Shown piece by piece: positions 8,667-17,378 of a DNA stretch of 47,372 nucleotides. A model generated the notes under the pieces. That model did not search any database and had not been told where the DNA came from. It saw only the letters and a list, made by a program, of their open reading frames with translations. Numbering within the stretch: position 1 is the first letter of the stretch; every line of letters starts with the position of its first letter. The DNA comes from Anaerolineales bacterium. GTDB taxonomy: Bacteria > Chloroflexota > Anaerolineae > Anaerolineales > Villigracilaceae. The stretch spans positions 1 through 47,372 of the forward strand of contig JAEURC010000066.1 of the NCBI GenBank assembly GCA_016789025.1, in the 5' to 3' direction. A program made the translations under genes and the position numbers.

Positions 8667-10159
8667 AACCCCGCATCGCTTCTTTCCTCCTTTTCAGCCT
8701 GTTCGCGCTTTCCTGCTCATTGCTCCAGCCCACACCGACTCACGCTCCCGAAACTTCCTCAACCCCCGATCCGCTCGATACTGCGTGGGACGATCGCTCC
8801 ATCTTCAAAGAGGGGTTGGTTCCATCCGCTCAATGGGCGCTGGACGAACTGGATGGCGCAACGGTTTATCACATCGAACTTGACATTGCAGACGACCTCT
8901 CTCACGTGAAAGGCTCAGAGGAAGTACGCTATACCAACACAGAAAGCGAGCCGCTAACCGAAGCGCGCTTTAGGTTGTTCCCAAACATCCTCGGCGGCAA
9001 GATGGAGGTGGCAAATCTCCTTGTGAATGAAGCAACCGCAACGCCTCGCTACGATCTGCGTAACAGCGTGATGGTCGTTCCGTTCGCCGCGCCGCTTGCG
9101 CCGGGGGAAAGCGCCATAATCAGCATGGATTTTTCTGTGGAAGTTCCCCGCACAGTAGAGTTGAACTATGGCGTGCTTGCCTACGATCAGGATGTGCTCG
9201 CCCTTGCTCATGCCTACCCGATGGTTGCTGTGTTCGATGATGAGGGATGGAATGCCGAAATCCCGCCACAGGAGGGCGATGTAACCTATGCCGACGCGTC
9301 TTTTTTCATCGTTAAAGTTACCGTGCCAACAGGCGTGACGGTGGTTACCTCCGGGCGGCGAGTTGGCTTCACGGAGGCTGAGCAGACGCAATCAACGGTT
9401 GTTGCGAGCGGCCCCGCGCGCGATTTTTATCTGGCGGCGAGTCCAAAATACGAGGAAACGGTTATCGATGCGGATGGCATCCTCATTCGCAGTTACACCA
9501 CTGCGGATTTTGGCGAGGGTTCGCAATATCTGGTTGAAACAGCCGCGCGCGCCGTCAAAATTTTCAGCGAACGCTACGCGCCATATCCATACACCGAACT
9601 CGATTTCGTCTCGACCCCAACGCTGGCGCTAGGCATCGAATACCCGGGCATGATTGTGATCACCTCCTGGATCTACGATACGCAAAACGGCGCCGCCAAC
9701 GAATACCTCGAGGCGACGGTCGCGCACGAGGTGGGTCACCAATGGTTTTACAACCTCGTCGGTGACGATCAGTTGGACGATCCCTGGCTCGATGAGTCGC
9801 TGACCCAATTCATCACTCTGCAATATTTTATCGATACATACGGCTCTGCCGGCAGTGAGGGGTTTGAGGACTCTCTTGAATTCCGCTGGGATATGATCGC
9901 GCGCGAGAACATCCCGATCGGCTTGCCGGTCGAAGAATACGACGGGGCAACCTATAGCGGAATCGTCTATGGTCGAGGACCTTTGTTCTTCGTCGCGCTC
10001 AGGGATATTATGGGTCAATCGGCATTCGATGCGTTCCTGAAAGACTACACACAATCGCTCACGTGGAAGATTTCCACCCCGGAAACGCTTCAATCGCTCG
10101 CGGAAAAACACTGCAATTGCGAACTGGATGATATCTTCAACGAATGGGTGTATCCGTAG
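8663..10159 (+). CDS. M1-family zinc metallopeptidase, lipoprotein
   Basis: A 498-residue protein with a lipoprotein signal (SFLLFSLFALSC, Cys about residue 18), so probably anchored outside the membrane. The N-terminal part is the beta-rich M1 domain; the catalytic motif HEVGH is at residues 355-359, with the third zinc ligand Glu 18 residues later in PWLDESLTQF, exactly the M1 spacing. The usual GXMEN exopeptidase motif is replaced by LGIEYPGMIVI, so N-terminal substrate recognition may differ. The long C-terminal helical domain of PepN is missing. Translationally coupled to the upstream P-loop gene. Confidence 0.88.
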   Translation: MKPRIASFLLFSLFALSCSLLQPTPTHAPETSSTPDPLDTAWDDRSIFKEGLVPSAQWALDELDGATVYHIELDIADDLSHVKGSEEVRYTNTESEPLTEARFRLFPNILGGKMEVANLLVNEATATPRYDLRNSVMVVPFAAPLAPGESAIISMDFSVEVPRTVELNYGVLAYDQDVLALAHAYPMVAVFDDEGWNAEIPPQEGDVTYADASFFIVKVTVPTGVTVVTSGRRVGFTEAEQTQSTVVASGPARDFYLAASPKYEETVIDADGILIRSYTTADFGEGSQYLVETAARAVKIFSERYAPYPYTELDFVSTPTLALGIEYPGMIVITSWIYDTQNGAANEYLEATVAHEVGHQWFYNLVGDDQLDDPWLDESLTQFITLQYFIDTYGSAGSEGFEDSLEFRWDMIARENIPIGLPVEEYDGATYSGIVYGRGPLFFVALRDIMGQSAFDAFLKDYTQSLTWKISTPETLQSLAEKHCNCELDDIFNEWVYP

Positions 10160-10170
10160 TCGGATGGTAG

Positions 10171-10176
10171 TATAAT
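10171..10176 (+). promoter_or_regulatory. Candidate -10 box of secDF
   Basis: TATAAT lies 12 bases after the stop of the peptidase gene and about 70 bases before the chosen secD start. No strong -35 is visible. It suggests secDF has its own promoter. Confidence 0.45.
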
Positions 10177-10246
10177 AACCGCCGCGTGGCGACCAAGCCT
10201 AAGACGGCGAGTGCGCCACATTTTCATGGATGGAGAGAACACCCGC

Positions 10247-11608
10247 ATGCTTCGTAACTTAACCAACAGACTTTTACTCATCGGCCTTGTGCTAATGCTC
10301 GCGATCTGGGTAGACACAAATGAAATTGTTCAGATCCCCAATCCCTTTAAAGACGACGGCTCCCCTCTGTTTCAAGTCGACGTGAAGCCCCGGCTCGGTC
10401 TTGACTTGCAAGGCGGCTTGCAAGTTCTACTCGAAGCCGATATTGCCGACGATGTGAAGGTTTCGCGCGAGGAAATGGAAACCGCCCGCAACATCGTCGA
10501 AAACCGAACCAACGCCCTGGGCGTCAGCGAAAACATCATCCAACTGGCAGGCGAACGACGCATTGTTGGCGAATTCCCCGGCGCTGAAGATACCGACGCA
10601 ATCCTCGACATTATTCAACAGACCGGCTTGCTCGAATTCGTAGACACCGGAACTTATGCCCCCTCGGAAGGCAGTACTCTGCAAACCGATTTTCTCCCCG
10701 GCTCATCCACCCCGCAAACTCCCGCAGACGGCACGACAGTCTTTCACACCATCATGACCGGCAACGTATTGCAAGGCGTGAATGTGAGCGTCACCCAGAC
10801 GGGCGAACCGGCGATCGATTTCGTTCTTAATTCAGAGGGAGCCGCCATATTTGCCGAACACACATCTGCGAATACCGGCAAATATCTCGCGATCGTTCTC
10901 GACAAGCAGGTTATCAGCGCGCCGATCATCGAATCCGCGATTACGGGCGGACAGGGTTCCATCAGCGGTAACTTCACGCCAGAAACGGCAAACGCGCTGG
11001 CTGTCCAATTGCGATACGGTTCGCTTCCCATCCCATTGAAAGTTGTCGAAACACGGATCATCGGGCCCACTCTTGGCGAAGACTCGCTCCAGAAAAGCCT
11101 CGTGGCTGGGTTGGTCGGCTTCGTCATCGTTGCCCTCTTCATGATCATTTATTATCGCCTGCCCGGTCTTTCGGCTGTCCTGTCGATTTTGGCGTATGCC
11201 GCCATTTTGTACGCCGTCTTTAAATTGATCGGCGTCACGCTCACCCTGCCCGGCATTGCCGGTATCATGTTAAGCACCGGCTCCGCTTTGGATGCAAACA
11301 TCCTGATCTTTGAACGGCTAAAAGAAGAACTTCGTTCCGGGCGAAGCCTGCGGCAGGCATTCGACCAGGCATGGAAACGCGCCTGGCCCTCCATTCGCGA
11401 TTCAAATGTTGCCGCCCTCATCACAGCAGTCATCTTGTTCTGGTTCGGGAGTTCCTTTGGCGCCACGATCGTCAAGGGATTTTCGTTCACACTTGCCATC
11501 GGCGTAATCATCAGTTTGTTCTCGTCGCTTTTCATCACCCAATCTTTTCTGGCGCTTCTGTTCAACATCGTCAAACCGACAAACTACGAACGCTCGATGG
11601 GCATCTAG
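10247..11608 (+). CDS. secD: Protein translocase subunit SecD
   Basis: A 453-residue protein; SecD with SecF uses the proton motive force to help pull exported proteins through SecYEG. Seen: an N-terminal membrane segment, the D1 motif [18 protein letters not shown], a periplasmic domain, and a C-terminal five-helix region from about residue 280 ([23 protein letters not shown]). The length fits short Gram-positive/Chloroflexota-type SecD rather than the 600-residue E. coli form. An upstream GTG at 10211 is in frame, but the ATG at 10247 has GGAGAG nine bases upstream and begins just before the membrane helix, so I chose it. secF follows after 9 bases. Confidence 0.95.
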   Translation: MLRNLTNRLLLIGLVLMLAIWVDTNEIVQIPNPFKDDGSPLFQVDVKPRLGLDLQGGLQVLLEADIADDVKVSREEMETARNIVENRTNALGVSENIIQLAGERRIVGEFPGAEDTDAILDIIQQTGLLEFVDTGTYAPSEGSTLQTDFLPGSSTPQTPADGTTVFHTIMTGNVLQGVNVSVTQTGEPAIDFVLNSEGAAIFAEHTSANTGKYLAIVLDKQVISAPIIESAITGGQGSISGNFTPETANALAVQLRYGSLPIPLKVVETRIIGPTLGEDSLQKSLVAGLVGFVIVALFMIIYYRLPGLSAVLSILAYAAILYAVFKLIGVTLTLPGIAGIMLSTGSALDANILIFERLKEELRSGRSLRQAFDQAWKRAWPSIRDSNVAALITAVILFWFGSSFGATIVKGFSFTLAIGVIISLFSSLFITQSFLALLFNIVKPTNYERSMGI

Positions 11609-11617
11609 GATTTACTC

Positions 11618-12529
11618 ATGAATATTCTTGGCAAACGCTACATTCTTTTCGGCTTCTCCCTCTTGATCATCATTCCCGGCTTGATCATCATGTTCACCCG
11701 TGGGATTCCCCTTTCCATCGACTTCAAAGGCGGGAGCCTGCTCGAGGTGAAATTCGACGCCGCACAACCGGCGCCGGGCGAAATTCTTGATGTCTACGAT
11801 GCTTCCGGGATCAAGGACTCGCAAGTGCAAACCAGCGACTCCGGCAGTTTTATCATTCGATCCGAGTTCATGCAGAACGAGACCCGTGACGCCGTTCTCA
11901 CCGCGCTCACAGCCAAGTTTGGAAAACTGGAGATCGTCCGCTTCGACAGCGTCGGACCGAGCATTGGCGAGCAGGTCACATCTCGTGGAACGCTCGCGGT
12001 CATCGTATCATCGCTACTCGTCGTGCTGTTCATTGCATGGTCGTTCCGAGGCGTGCAAAACGCCTTCCGCTATGGGATCTGCGCCATCCTTGCCATGATC
12101 CATGATGTGGCGATCATCTTTGCCATCACCGCCTACGGCAGTCTGCTATTCGGCTGGGAGATCGACGCGCTCTTCCTTACCGCACTCCTAACAGTGATCG
12201 GCTTCTCGATGCAAGACACCATCGTGGTATTCGACCGCATCCGCGAAAATATGAGCATTTACCGCCGGCTGGATTTTGAGGCACTCGTCAACCACTCCAT
12301 CGTGCAAACCCTGCAACGCTCCATCAACACCCAGTTGATGACCGTCGAATTCCTTCTGCTGGCGCTCATCATGTTTGGAGGCGCCACCCTTCAAGAATTT
12401 GCCTCGATCCTGCTAATCGGGCTGATGAGCGGAACCTATTCATCCATTTTCATCGCCGCCCCTATCCTTGTATTATGGGAAAATCGCGAGTGGGAAAAGT
12501 GGTTCAAACCCAAAGCGCTAGCTGGCTAG
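11618..12529 (+). CDS. secF: Protein translocase subunit SecF
   Basis: A 303-residue membrane protein of normal SecF size. It starts MNILGKRYILFGFSLLIIIPG, then carries the SecF signature GIPLSIDFKGGSLLEV and five later membrane segments, with VFDRIRENM in the conserved D4/F4-like region. It forms the SecDF accessory complex with the gene just upstream, and is the last gene of the unit: a strong terminator follows at 12540. Confidence 0.95.
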   Translation: MNILGKRYILFGFSLLIIIPGLIIMFTRGIPLSIDFKGGSLLEVKFDAAQPAPGEILDVYDASGIKDSQVQTSDSGSFIIRSEFMQNETRDAVLTALTAKFGKLEIVRFDSVGPSIGEQVTSRGTLAVIVSSLLVVLFIAWSFRGVQNAFRYGICAILAMIHDVAIIFAITAYGSLLFGWEIDALFLTALLTVIGFSMQDTIVVFDRIRENMSIYRRLDFEALVNHSIVQTLQRSINTQLMTVEFLLLALIMFGGATLQEFASILLIGLMSGTYSSIFIAAPILVLWENREWEKWFKPKALAG

Positions 12530-12539
12530 AACGTAATCA

Positions 12540-12565
12540 AAAAGGACACCTTGCGGTGTCCTTTT
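12540..12565 (+). terminator. Intrinsic terminator of secDF
   Basis: AAAAGGACACC, a TTGC loop, and GGTGTCCTTTT form an 11-bp stem ending in a T run, starting 10 bases after the secF stop. Confidence 0.88.
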
Positions 12566-12883
12566 ATTGTCTACGCAGCCACACGAGAAGATTTAACAAA
12601 AGCGAACGAAAAGTCGTCCGCCTCACGGTGAACATGAGTAGTGGATAATCCCTCTCCTCATAGGATTTCAACCGAAGAAGTAACCGGACAACATCCTGGT
12701 TCGGCTTGGTTCGATACATGGTCCGCGCGTGCTCTGGAATCATTGGATATGCATACCACGTACAGGACGCCTGAAGGATAAAGATGTTACAACAAAACAT
12801 CCCGCCTGGCGCTTCAAGCGGGATGTTGCGACAAACTAACGCGTCATTCGCAGGGACAACTGCTCCACCTGCGGTTGGCTAAC
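12566..12883. other. 318-base gap between secF and the KAS III-like gene
   Basis: Nothing is confidently identified except the terminator at 12796-12827. A minus-strand reading frame (12564-12800, up to 78 codons; contains PNQDVVRLLLRLKSYEERD) is open, but it begins inside the terminator hairpin, has no ribosome binding site at any of its Met codons, and resembles nothing I know. It may be chance or a gene remnant. Confidence 0.4.
12796..12827 (-). terminator. Intrinsic terminator of the KAS III-like gene
   Basis: AACATCCCGC at 12796-12805 pairs exactly with GCGGGATGTT at 12818-12827. On the minus strand the stem is followed by TTTTGTTGT, the expected U-rich tail, about 60 bases after the stop codon at 12884. 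Confidence 0.75.
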
Positions 12884-14137
12884 CTACCCCCCCAACTCCA
12901 CCGCCAGCGTATCGTAATAAGTGCCAGCGCCAAAACCATCGATGAGGATATGGTCGAGCGGCTGCAGTTTCGGTAACTCCCTGAGAAAAGCGATCATGTT
13001 CGACGCCGCACTCACATTCCCAAAATCGCTCAACAACCACGGCATCGGTAACACGATCCCGTCGTTTTGCAGGTGCTTTTCCTTGAGCTTATTGATCTTG
13101 TAATTGGCGTGGTGTACGATCGCCACAGCGAACGACTTTCCAGCCATACCCAACTCCTCAAGCCGAGTCTGATATGCTGCGTATACATCGCGCACCACCT
13201 GCACTCCCGTTCGCACGAATAACTTGACCATGCCCATCGGTCCAGCCATCGCAATGGATGAGCCATCGTGCGGTTCGTGCATCAACCCCGCCACACGGAT
13301 ATTGTTCGCCGACGGTTCTGTCACATCCACGTTATACCCATCCGCTTTTTGTTTGGAATGAGGGTAATACATTTGCACTTGCAGAACACCGTCTTCATCA
13401 AACGCCTCATGCGATTTACCGGCAATAAACCTCATTGTCTTCCCGGGGATGACGCCCACCACGCCGGCGGCATTCCCAAATAACTGCAGCGCATTCGCGT
13501 CATGCGAAGAACCGACGAAGCGACTCAGTCCTTCAATACCGCCGACCAGCACTTTCTTTCCATACAATGATTCGGCGATATTTTGATTTAACTGCAAGTT
13601 TTCAGGCAACGTAGGGTTCAACGCCAAATGGAGCGAACTTGTCGACCCATCACACGCCTTATGGGTAGCTACCTTTAAGGCGCTGTCGGGAATCCCTGCG
13701 GCCCTTGAAATCTGATCAAGGTAATCTGGCGAGAGTGGCGCGCTCATGCCTATGAGTACGCCTGCCACCTCGGACGGATTCCAGTTGCACGCTTTGATCG
13801 CCTCGCTAAGAAACTTCGCGCCCACTTCGATCTCGAGTTTTGCGTGCTCTTGCGGTGTCAGGTTAAGGGGAATGTGGTGCCGGCTGCGAAACCCCAAATC
13901 AGAGAGATTCAACTTCTCTTCGATCGGAAGCGGATGCCCCAACCTCTCTTCGATAAAAAAGTGAAGGTTGTCGTTGCTAAAACTTTCTCCCCAAGTTCCG
14001 TATACGCCGCCAATTCCAACCGAGGGATTGCTGACCGGCTCCATTCCAAACGGAATGCCTGCCCCTATTTCAATCACGCCTTTTGTAAGATTGGGGCGGT
14101 CGTAAAAGGATTCGGATTTTGTTGTTTCAAGTGTCAT
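12884..14137 (-). CDS. 3-oxoacyl-ACP synthase III (KAS III)-like protein
   Basis: A 417-residue thiolase-fold protein. The KAS III catalytic triad can be read: Cys162 in THKACDGSTSS, His342 in VHHANYKIN and Asn374 in DFGNVSAAS, and the C-terminal GFGAGTYYDTLAVELG is FabH-like. KAS III enzymes condense acyl-CoA with malonyl-ACP to start fatty-acid or related chains. It is longer than E. coli FabH (about 317 residues) with an extended N-terminal region (first 40 residues) and inserts, so a distinct subfamily with another starter or product is likely. Monocistronic: tRNA-Gln lies upstream and a terminator downstream. I would not assign fabH. Confidence 0.85.
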   Translation of the reverse strand: MTLETTKSESFYDRPNLTKGVIEIGAGIPFGMEPVSNPSVGIGGVYGTWGESFSNDNLHFFIEERLGHPLPIEEKLNLSDLGFRSRHHIPLNLTPQEHAKLEIEVGAKFLSEAIKACNWNPSEVAGVLIGMSAPLSPDYLDQISRAAGIPDSALKVATHKACDGSTSSLHLALNPTLPENLQLNQNIAESLYGKKVLVGGIEGLSRFVGSSHDANALQLFGNAAGVVGVIPGKTMRFIAGKSHEAFDEDGVLQVQMYYPHSKQKADGYNVDVTEPSANNIRVAGLMHEPHDGSSIAMAGPMGMVKLFVRTGVQVVRDVYAAYQTRLEELGMAGKSFAVAIVHHANYKINKLKEKHLQNDGIVLPMPWLLSDFGNVSAASNMIAFLRELPKLQPLDHILIDGFGAGTYYDTLAVELGG

Positions 14138-14216
14138 TTCAATACTCCTTACTTTCTATGAAGCGCAAACCCCTGTTCTACCTGAAAGTTTCGCACTTTG
14201 GATTAATTTACGCCAA

Positions 14217-14250
14217 GAAAAAGAGACCCTCGCGCGAGAGTCTCTTTTTT
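14217..14250 (-). terminator. Terminator downstream of tRNA-Gln, symmetric
   Basis: AGAGAC-C-CTCG and CGAG-A-GTCTCT form a long stem with one mismatch, bordered by A and T runs on both sides, so it can work on either strand. It follows the tRNA-Gln 3' end directly. Confidence 0.8.
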
Positions 14251-14252
14251 TG

Positions 14253-14323
14253 CTGGGGAGCCTGGATTCGAACCAAGATACCATCCTCCAGAGGGATGTG
14301 TCCTGCCGTTGGACGACTCCCCA
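14253..14323 (-). tRNA. tRNA-Gln (anticodon CTG)
   Basis: A 71-base cloverleaf on the minus strand. Acceptor TGGGGAG pairs with CTCCCCA, anticodon stem CATCC/GGATG encloses CTCTGGA with anticodon CTG, and the T arm reads CTTGG-TTCGAAT-CCAGG. The weak U1-A72 pair and discriminator G73 are tRNA-Gln identity features. CCA is not encoded: after the discriminator the sequence is CAAAA. Confidence 0.95.
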
Positions 14324-14377
14324 ATTCTATTTTCCAGCGGGCGGTATTGTAGCATGGCGGGAAAGTTCGGGCAAGCC

Positions 14378-14719
14378 TTATTTGCGCGCAGTGCGCCGCG
14401 TGTTATCTTCAACATCGAGCATGATTAGTAACACCTTTGACACTGCCTGCAAGCCGAAGAAGTAGAAGACGCCTGGGAGAAGTTGAGTGAGGAACGGTGA
14501 GAACATATTCAATCCCATCAGGAATCCCAACCCCTTGTCACCCATCATGCCGTTGGCATACTGGGAGAGGAATAGCAGGATCTGAAACGTCCACGTCAAC
14601 ATATAGACGGTGAGCGTGATCCATGAAAGGATGTCTGCCCAGCGCGACAGTTTGAGAACGCCGTCGCGGTCGAAGTACGCGCCGAGAAATTTTTCTTGCT
14701 TTTCGTTTGATTCGGTCAT
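14378..14719 (-). CDS. Small membrane protein of unknown function
   Basis: A 113-residue protein with about three hydrophobic segments: [40 protein letters not shown] and [18 protein letters not shown]. The N-terminus ([20 protein letters not shown]) and C-terminus ([12 protein letters not shown]) are charged and probably cytoplasmic or membrane-surface. A start four codons earlier is possible, but GGAGG lies inside that extension and directly serves the ATG at 14719. I do not recognise the family. It stands alone between tRNA-Gln and a palindromic repeat. Confidence 0.72.
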   Translation of the reverse strand: MTESNEKQEKFLGAYFDRDGVLKLSRWADILSWITLTVYMLTWTFQILLFLSQYANGMMGDKGLGFLMGLNMFSPFLTQLLPGVFYFFGLQAVSKVLLIMLDVEDNTRRTARK

Positions 14720-14754
14720 ATCAGCCTCCAATGGGATTATAAACTGTGTACGCC

Positions 14755-14838
14755 GTCATTGCGAGCCGCAAAGCGGCGAAGCAATCTCCGTCACGAGGTT
14801 GGGGATTGCTTCGTCGGCTATCGCCTCCTCGCAATGAC
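14755..14838. repeat. Palindromic intergenic repeat, family A (copy 1)
   Basis: An 84-base element with outer arms GTCATTGCGAG and CTCGCAATGAC and inner arms CGAAGCAATC and GATTGCTTCG. Two related copies are at 21323-21415 and 23360-23440. This is a REP/MITE-like dispersed repeat. No ORF. Confidence 0.8.
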
Positions 14839-14959
14839 GGAGGGTTTCGCGTTTGTTATAATTGCCAGACGCCGCAAGCGGGAAAAAAGTTTCCCAAGCC
14901 GAATCAGGTTGAACGTCGAAAAAGAAGCGAAGTATTTCATCCAAGAGAAGAGATTGAGA

Positions 14960-16645
14960 ATGAGTCCCGAACCCTTCGACCCTGCTCAGGGCACACCGAC
15001 CGATTTTATCCGCGAAGCCGTCAAGGAAGATTTGAAAAACGGACGTTTCAATTATGTGCGCACGCGCCTGCCGCCTGAGCCGAACGGGTATTTGCATATT
15101 GGGCACGTGAAGGCGTTTATGATTGATTATCTCGTCGCAAAAGAAAATGGCGGCGATCTGGTTTTGCGCTTTGACGACACGAACCCGACCAAAGAAGAAA
15201 CCGAATTTGTGGAGGCGATTGAAGACGATGCGCGTTGGCTGGGCATCGAATGGTCGAAGGTGACGTTCGCTTCGGATTATTTTGATCTGTTGTATGAATG
15301 GGCGCAGAAACTTGTGCTGGCTGGCAAGGCATACGTGGACGATCAAACTCCCGAAGAGGTGAGCAAGAATCGCGGCACGTTGACCGAGCCTGGAAAAAAT
15401 TCTCCGTTCCGCGACCGCGATGTGGAAGAGAACATGGACTTGCTCGAACGCATGAAGAATGGCGAGTTCCCAAATGGCTCGCGGATTTTACGCGCCAAGA
15501 TTGACATGGCGCATCCGAACATCAACATGCGCGACCCCGCCATGTATCGCATTTTGCATGAACATCATCACCGCACAGGCGACAAGTGGAAAATTTATCC
15601 GCTATACGATTGGTCGCATGGACAGAACGACTCAATGGAAGGTATCACTCACTCGTTGTGTTCACTTGAATACGAAGATCATCGTCCGTTGTACGAGTGG
15701 TTTCTGGATCAACTCGATGTGTTCAAGCCGCGTCAGATCGAGTTTGCGCGTTTGAATTTAAATTACACCGTGATGAGCAAACGGAAGTTGCGTCGTTTGG
15801 TGGAGGAAAATCACGTCAGCGGTTGGGACGACCCGCGCATGCCCACGTTACGCGCAATGCGTCGGCGCGGATACACGGCGAACGCGATCCTCGATTTCAT
15901 TCGTCGCGTTGGCGTGGCGAAAAATTACAGCGTCAGCGATGTGTCATTGCTTGAGGCTTGCGTGCGCGAAGACCTCAACAAAACGTCGCTTCGCCGCATG
16001 GCAGTTATTCGCCCACTCAAAGTGGTGATTGACAATTATCCCGACGATCTCGTCGAAGAAATGGACGCGGTCAACAACCCCGAAGACCCGAACGCTGGCA
16101 CACGCAAAGTTCCTTTCTCGAAAGTTATCTACATCGAGCAGGATGACTTCCGCGAAACGCCGCCGCCGAAATATTATCGTCTGTTCCCTGGCAACGAAGT
16201 GAGATTGCGTTACGCATACTTCATCAAATGCTCGCATGTGGTCAAGAATGACGCGGGTGAAGTGATCGAAGTCCACGCCACGTATGACCCGTCCACGCGC
16301 GGCGGAGACTCGCCCGATGGTCGCAAGGTGAAATCCACCATCCACTGGGTTTCGGCGAAACATGCGAAAGAAGCGGAAGTTCGCATGTATGACCGACTCT
16401 TCTCGAAGGAAAATCCCGAAGAAGGCGAAGAAGGATTCTTGAATTGCTTAAATCCGAATTCATTGGAAGTTTTGAATGGATTTGTAGAACCGTCGCTTGC
16501 CACAGCGGAAGCTGGCTCACGCTTCCAGTTTGAACGGCTGGGTTATTTTTGCGTGGATAAGGATTCTACGAAAGAGAAGCCTGTGTTCAATTTGACAGTG
16601 AATTTGAAAGATGCGTGGGCGAAGATCGAAAAGAAGGGAAATTGA
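14960..16645 (+). CDS. glnS: Glutaminyl-tRNA synthetase
   Basis: A 561-residue class I synthetase charging tRNA-Gln. Seen: the HIGH motif in [14 protein letters not shown], the GlnRS segment [11 protein letters not shown], the KMSKS-type motif VMSKRKL, and the C-terminal anticodon-binding beta-barrels. The frame stays open upstream to 14759, but that extension reads through a palindromic repeat; the ATG at 14960 gives the family length. The codons right after the start ([12 protein letters not shown]) are encoded by a small dispersed repeat (14972-14993), so the N-terminal tail appears to include inserted repeat sequence. With gltX at 26.4 kb and tRNA-Gln at 14.3 kb, direct glutaminylation is available. 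Confidence 0.95.
   Translation: MSPEPFDPAQGTPTDFIREAVKEDLKNGRFNYVRTRLPPEPNGYLHIGHVKAFMIDYLVAKENGGDLVLRFDDTNPTKEETEFVEAIEDDARWLGIEWSKVTFASDYFDLLYEWAQKLVLAGKAYVDDQTPEEVSKNRGTLTEPGKNSPFRDRDVEENMDLLERMKNGEFPNGSRILRAKIDMAHPNINMRDPAMYRILHEHHHRTGDKWKIYPLYDWSHGQNDSMEGITHSLCSLEYEDHRPLYEWFLDQLDVFKPRQIEFARLNLNYTVMSKRKLRRLVEENHVSGWDDPRMPTLRAMRRRGYTANAILDFIRRVGVAKNYSVSDVSLLEACVREDLNKTSLRRMAVIRPLKVVIDNYPDDLVEEMDAVNNPEDPNAGTRKVPFSKVIYIEQDDFRETPPPKYYRLFPGNEVRLRYAYFIKCSHVVKNDAGEVIEVHATYDPSTRGGDSPDGRKVKSTIHWVSAKHAKEAEVRMYDRLFSKENPEEGEEGFLNCLNPNSLEVLNGFVEPSLATAEAGSRFQFERLGYFCVDKDSTKEKPVFNLTVNLKDAWAKIEKKGN
14972..14993 (+). repeat. Mini-repeat CCCTTCGAC..CTCAGGGCA inside glnS
   Basis: CCCTTCGACCCTGCTCAGGG followed by CA. 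It is in frame and read as PFDPAQGT. Related copies are at 37973-37995 (intergenic) and 40556-40577 (inside the PLP enzyme gene). Confidence 0.7.
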
Positions 16646-16650
16646 ATTTA

Positions 16651-16971
16651 ATGAAGAAAACATCTGGGTTCCCTGAACGACCAATTACTATTGGCAAGAA
16701 AGGCAAATCGCAGCTACCGAATGGCAATATTGAAAAATTTACAATTGTTGACGAAATCTGCATTCCACAATCAGGATTGCCAAGCAAGTTAATCTATCTT
16801 CAAAAAATTCGTTTTGACGATGGAAAAAAAGAGTTACGCCTTTGCTACTACATCATAGGAAAATTACCGAAATTGAGAGGCAAATGGGTATTCGGACAAT
16901 ACGCAACATTTCTTCCTTCGCGGGATTTTAGAACAATTACAAATAAAGCAAAGAAAAAGGGTTGGATATAA
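16651..16971 (+). CDS. Small conserved-looking protein of unknown function
   Basis: A 106-residue basic protein. The N-terminal half is variable and lysine-rich (KKTSGFPERPITIGKKGK). The C-terminal half reads like a compact domain: IRFDDGKKELRLCYYIIGK, then KLRGKWVFGQYATFLPSRDF. I recall short uncharacterised bacterial proteins with a similar YYIIGK...GKWVWGQY pattern, but no function. It starts 5 bases after the glnS stop, so the two are probably co-transcribed. Local base composition is more A+T rich than the neighbours, which may mean recent acquisition. Confidence 0.65.
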   Translation: MKKTSGFPERPITIGKKGKSQLPNGNIEKFTIVDEICIPQSGLPSKLIYLQKIRFDDGKKELRLCYYIIGKLPKLRGKWVFGQYATFLPSRDFRTITNKAKKKGWI

Positions 16972-16981
16972 TTTTTCATCC

Positions 16982-17011
16982 TTGACAACTCATCCCCCTC
17001 TCATGTAAACT
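16982..17011 (+). promoter_or_regulatory. Promoter of the attenuator/ABC exporter unit
   Basis: TTGACA at 16982-16987, an 18-base spacer and TAAACT at 17006-17011. The -35 is perfect, the -10 matches four of six positions. The predicted start of transcription is near 17018, giving a leader that carries the short ORF and terminator below. Confidence 0.6.
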
Positions 17012-17051
17012 CCGCACGCAATCAAATCCAAAAGAAAGGAGCGCACTTCCC

Positions 17052-17120
17052 ATGCAATACCGTACGATAACACCCGATCACAATTTACCTACCCGAAGTG
17101 CGCCTGCTGACCGCCCCTAG
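17052..17120 (+). CDS. 22-residue leader peptide of the ABC exporter operon
   Basis: ATG at 17052, TAG at 17118-17120, preceded by AAAGGAG (17035-17041) ten bases upstream. The peptide begins MQYRTITPDHN and ends SAPADRP; it is polar, with prolines at the end and no membrane segment. It shows no run of a single amino acid of the kind used in amino-acid biosynthesis attenuators, which fits sensing of ribosome inhibition rather than one amino acid. The ORF is enclosed by the first hairpin of the attenuator and is followed by an intrinsic terminator, then about 200 bases to the first ABC gene. Confidence 0.7.
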   Translation: MQYRTITPDHNLPTRSAPADRP

Positions 17121-17143
17121 ACGGTCTCTTCCTGTGTCCTCCC

Positions 17144-17175
17144 AGCCACGGTGCACCTCGCATCGTGGCTTTTTT
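17144..17175 (+). terminator. Intrinsic terminator in the ABC exporter leader
   Basis: An 11-bp stem (17144-17154 with 17160-17170), 5-base loop ACCTC and a T6 run. It lies between a good promoter and the exporter genes, so it must be overcome for expression. Confidence 0.85.
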
Positions 17176-17378
17176 GTTGCGCCCTCACGCTTCGTCTTCG
17201 CTCCATGCAAATTGTCTTCGTTCTGAGCAGAGTGAGGAGCGCGCGTTGCGACGAACGCAGACGAAGAACGCTCCGCTCAGCGCGGCAGGAAAGTCTCCAG
17301 TCTCTAGTCTCAATTCTCTAATTCTCGCAACCACCACTTACCAATTACTAATTACCATTTACCACCAACGGATTTCCC
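17176..17378. other. 5' leader between attenuator and first ABC gene
   Basis: About 200 bases without a credible ORF. The first half is palindrome-like (segments of CGTCTTCG and CGAAGAACGC type); the second half from about 17295 is pyrimidine-rich, nearly lacks G and should be unstructured. The Shine-Dalgarno before 17379 is weak (ACGGA). Confidence 0.4.

Larger units (their letters stand above)
17041..17175 (+). promoter_or_regulatory. Translation-dependent transcription attenuator
   Basis: Three competing pairings can be drawn. (1) GCGCACTTC 17041-17049, between the Shine-Dalgarno and ATG of the leader ORF, with GAAGTGCGC 17095-17103. (2) GTGCGCC 17098-17104 with GGTGCAC 17150-17156 (one G-U): an antiterminator. 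(3) AGCCACGGTGC 17144-17154 with GCATCGTGGCT 17160-17170 (one G-U), followed by T6: an intrinsic terminator. A further small hairpin, GACCG 17109-17113 with CGGTC 17122-17126, covers the leader stop codon. Pairing 2 excludes both 1 and 3. Ribosome position on the leader ORF should decide which forms. The pairings are seen; the mechanism is inferred. Confidence 0.72.

Noticed and set aside
14759..14959. N-terminal extension of glnS
   Set aside because: The extension reads through a palindromic repeat, and the ATG at 14960 gives the normal GlnRS length.
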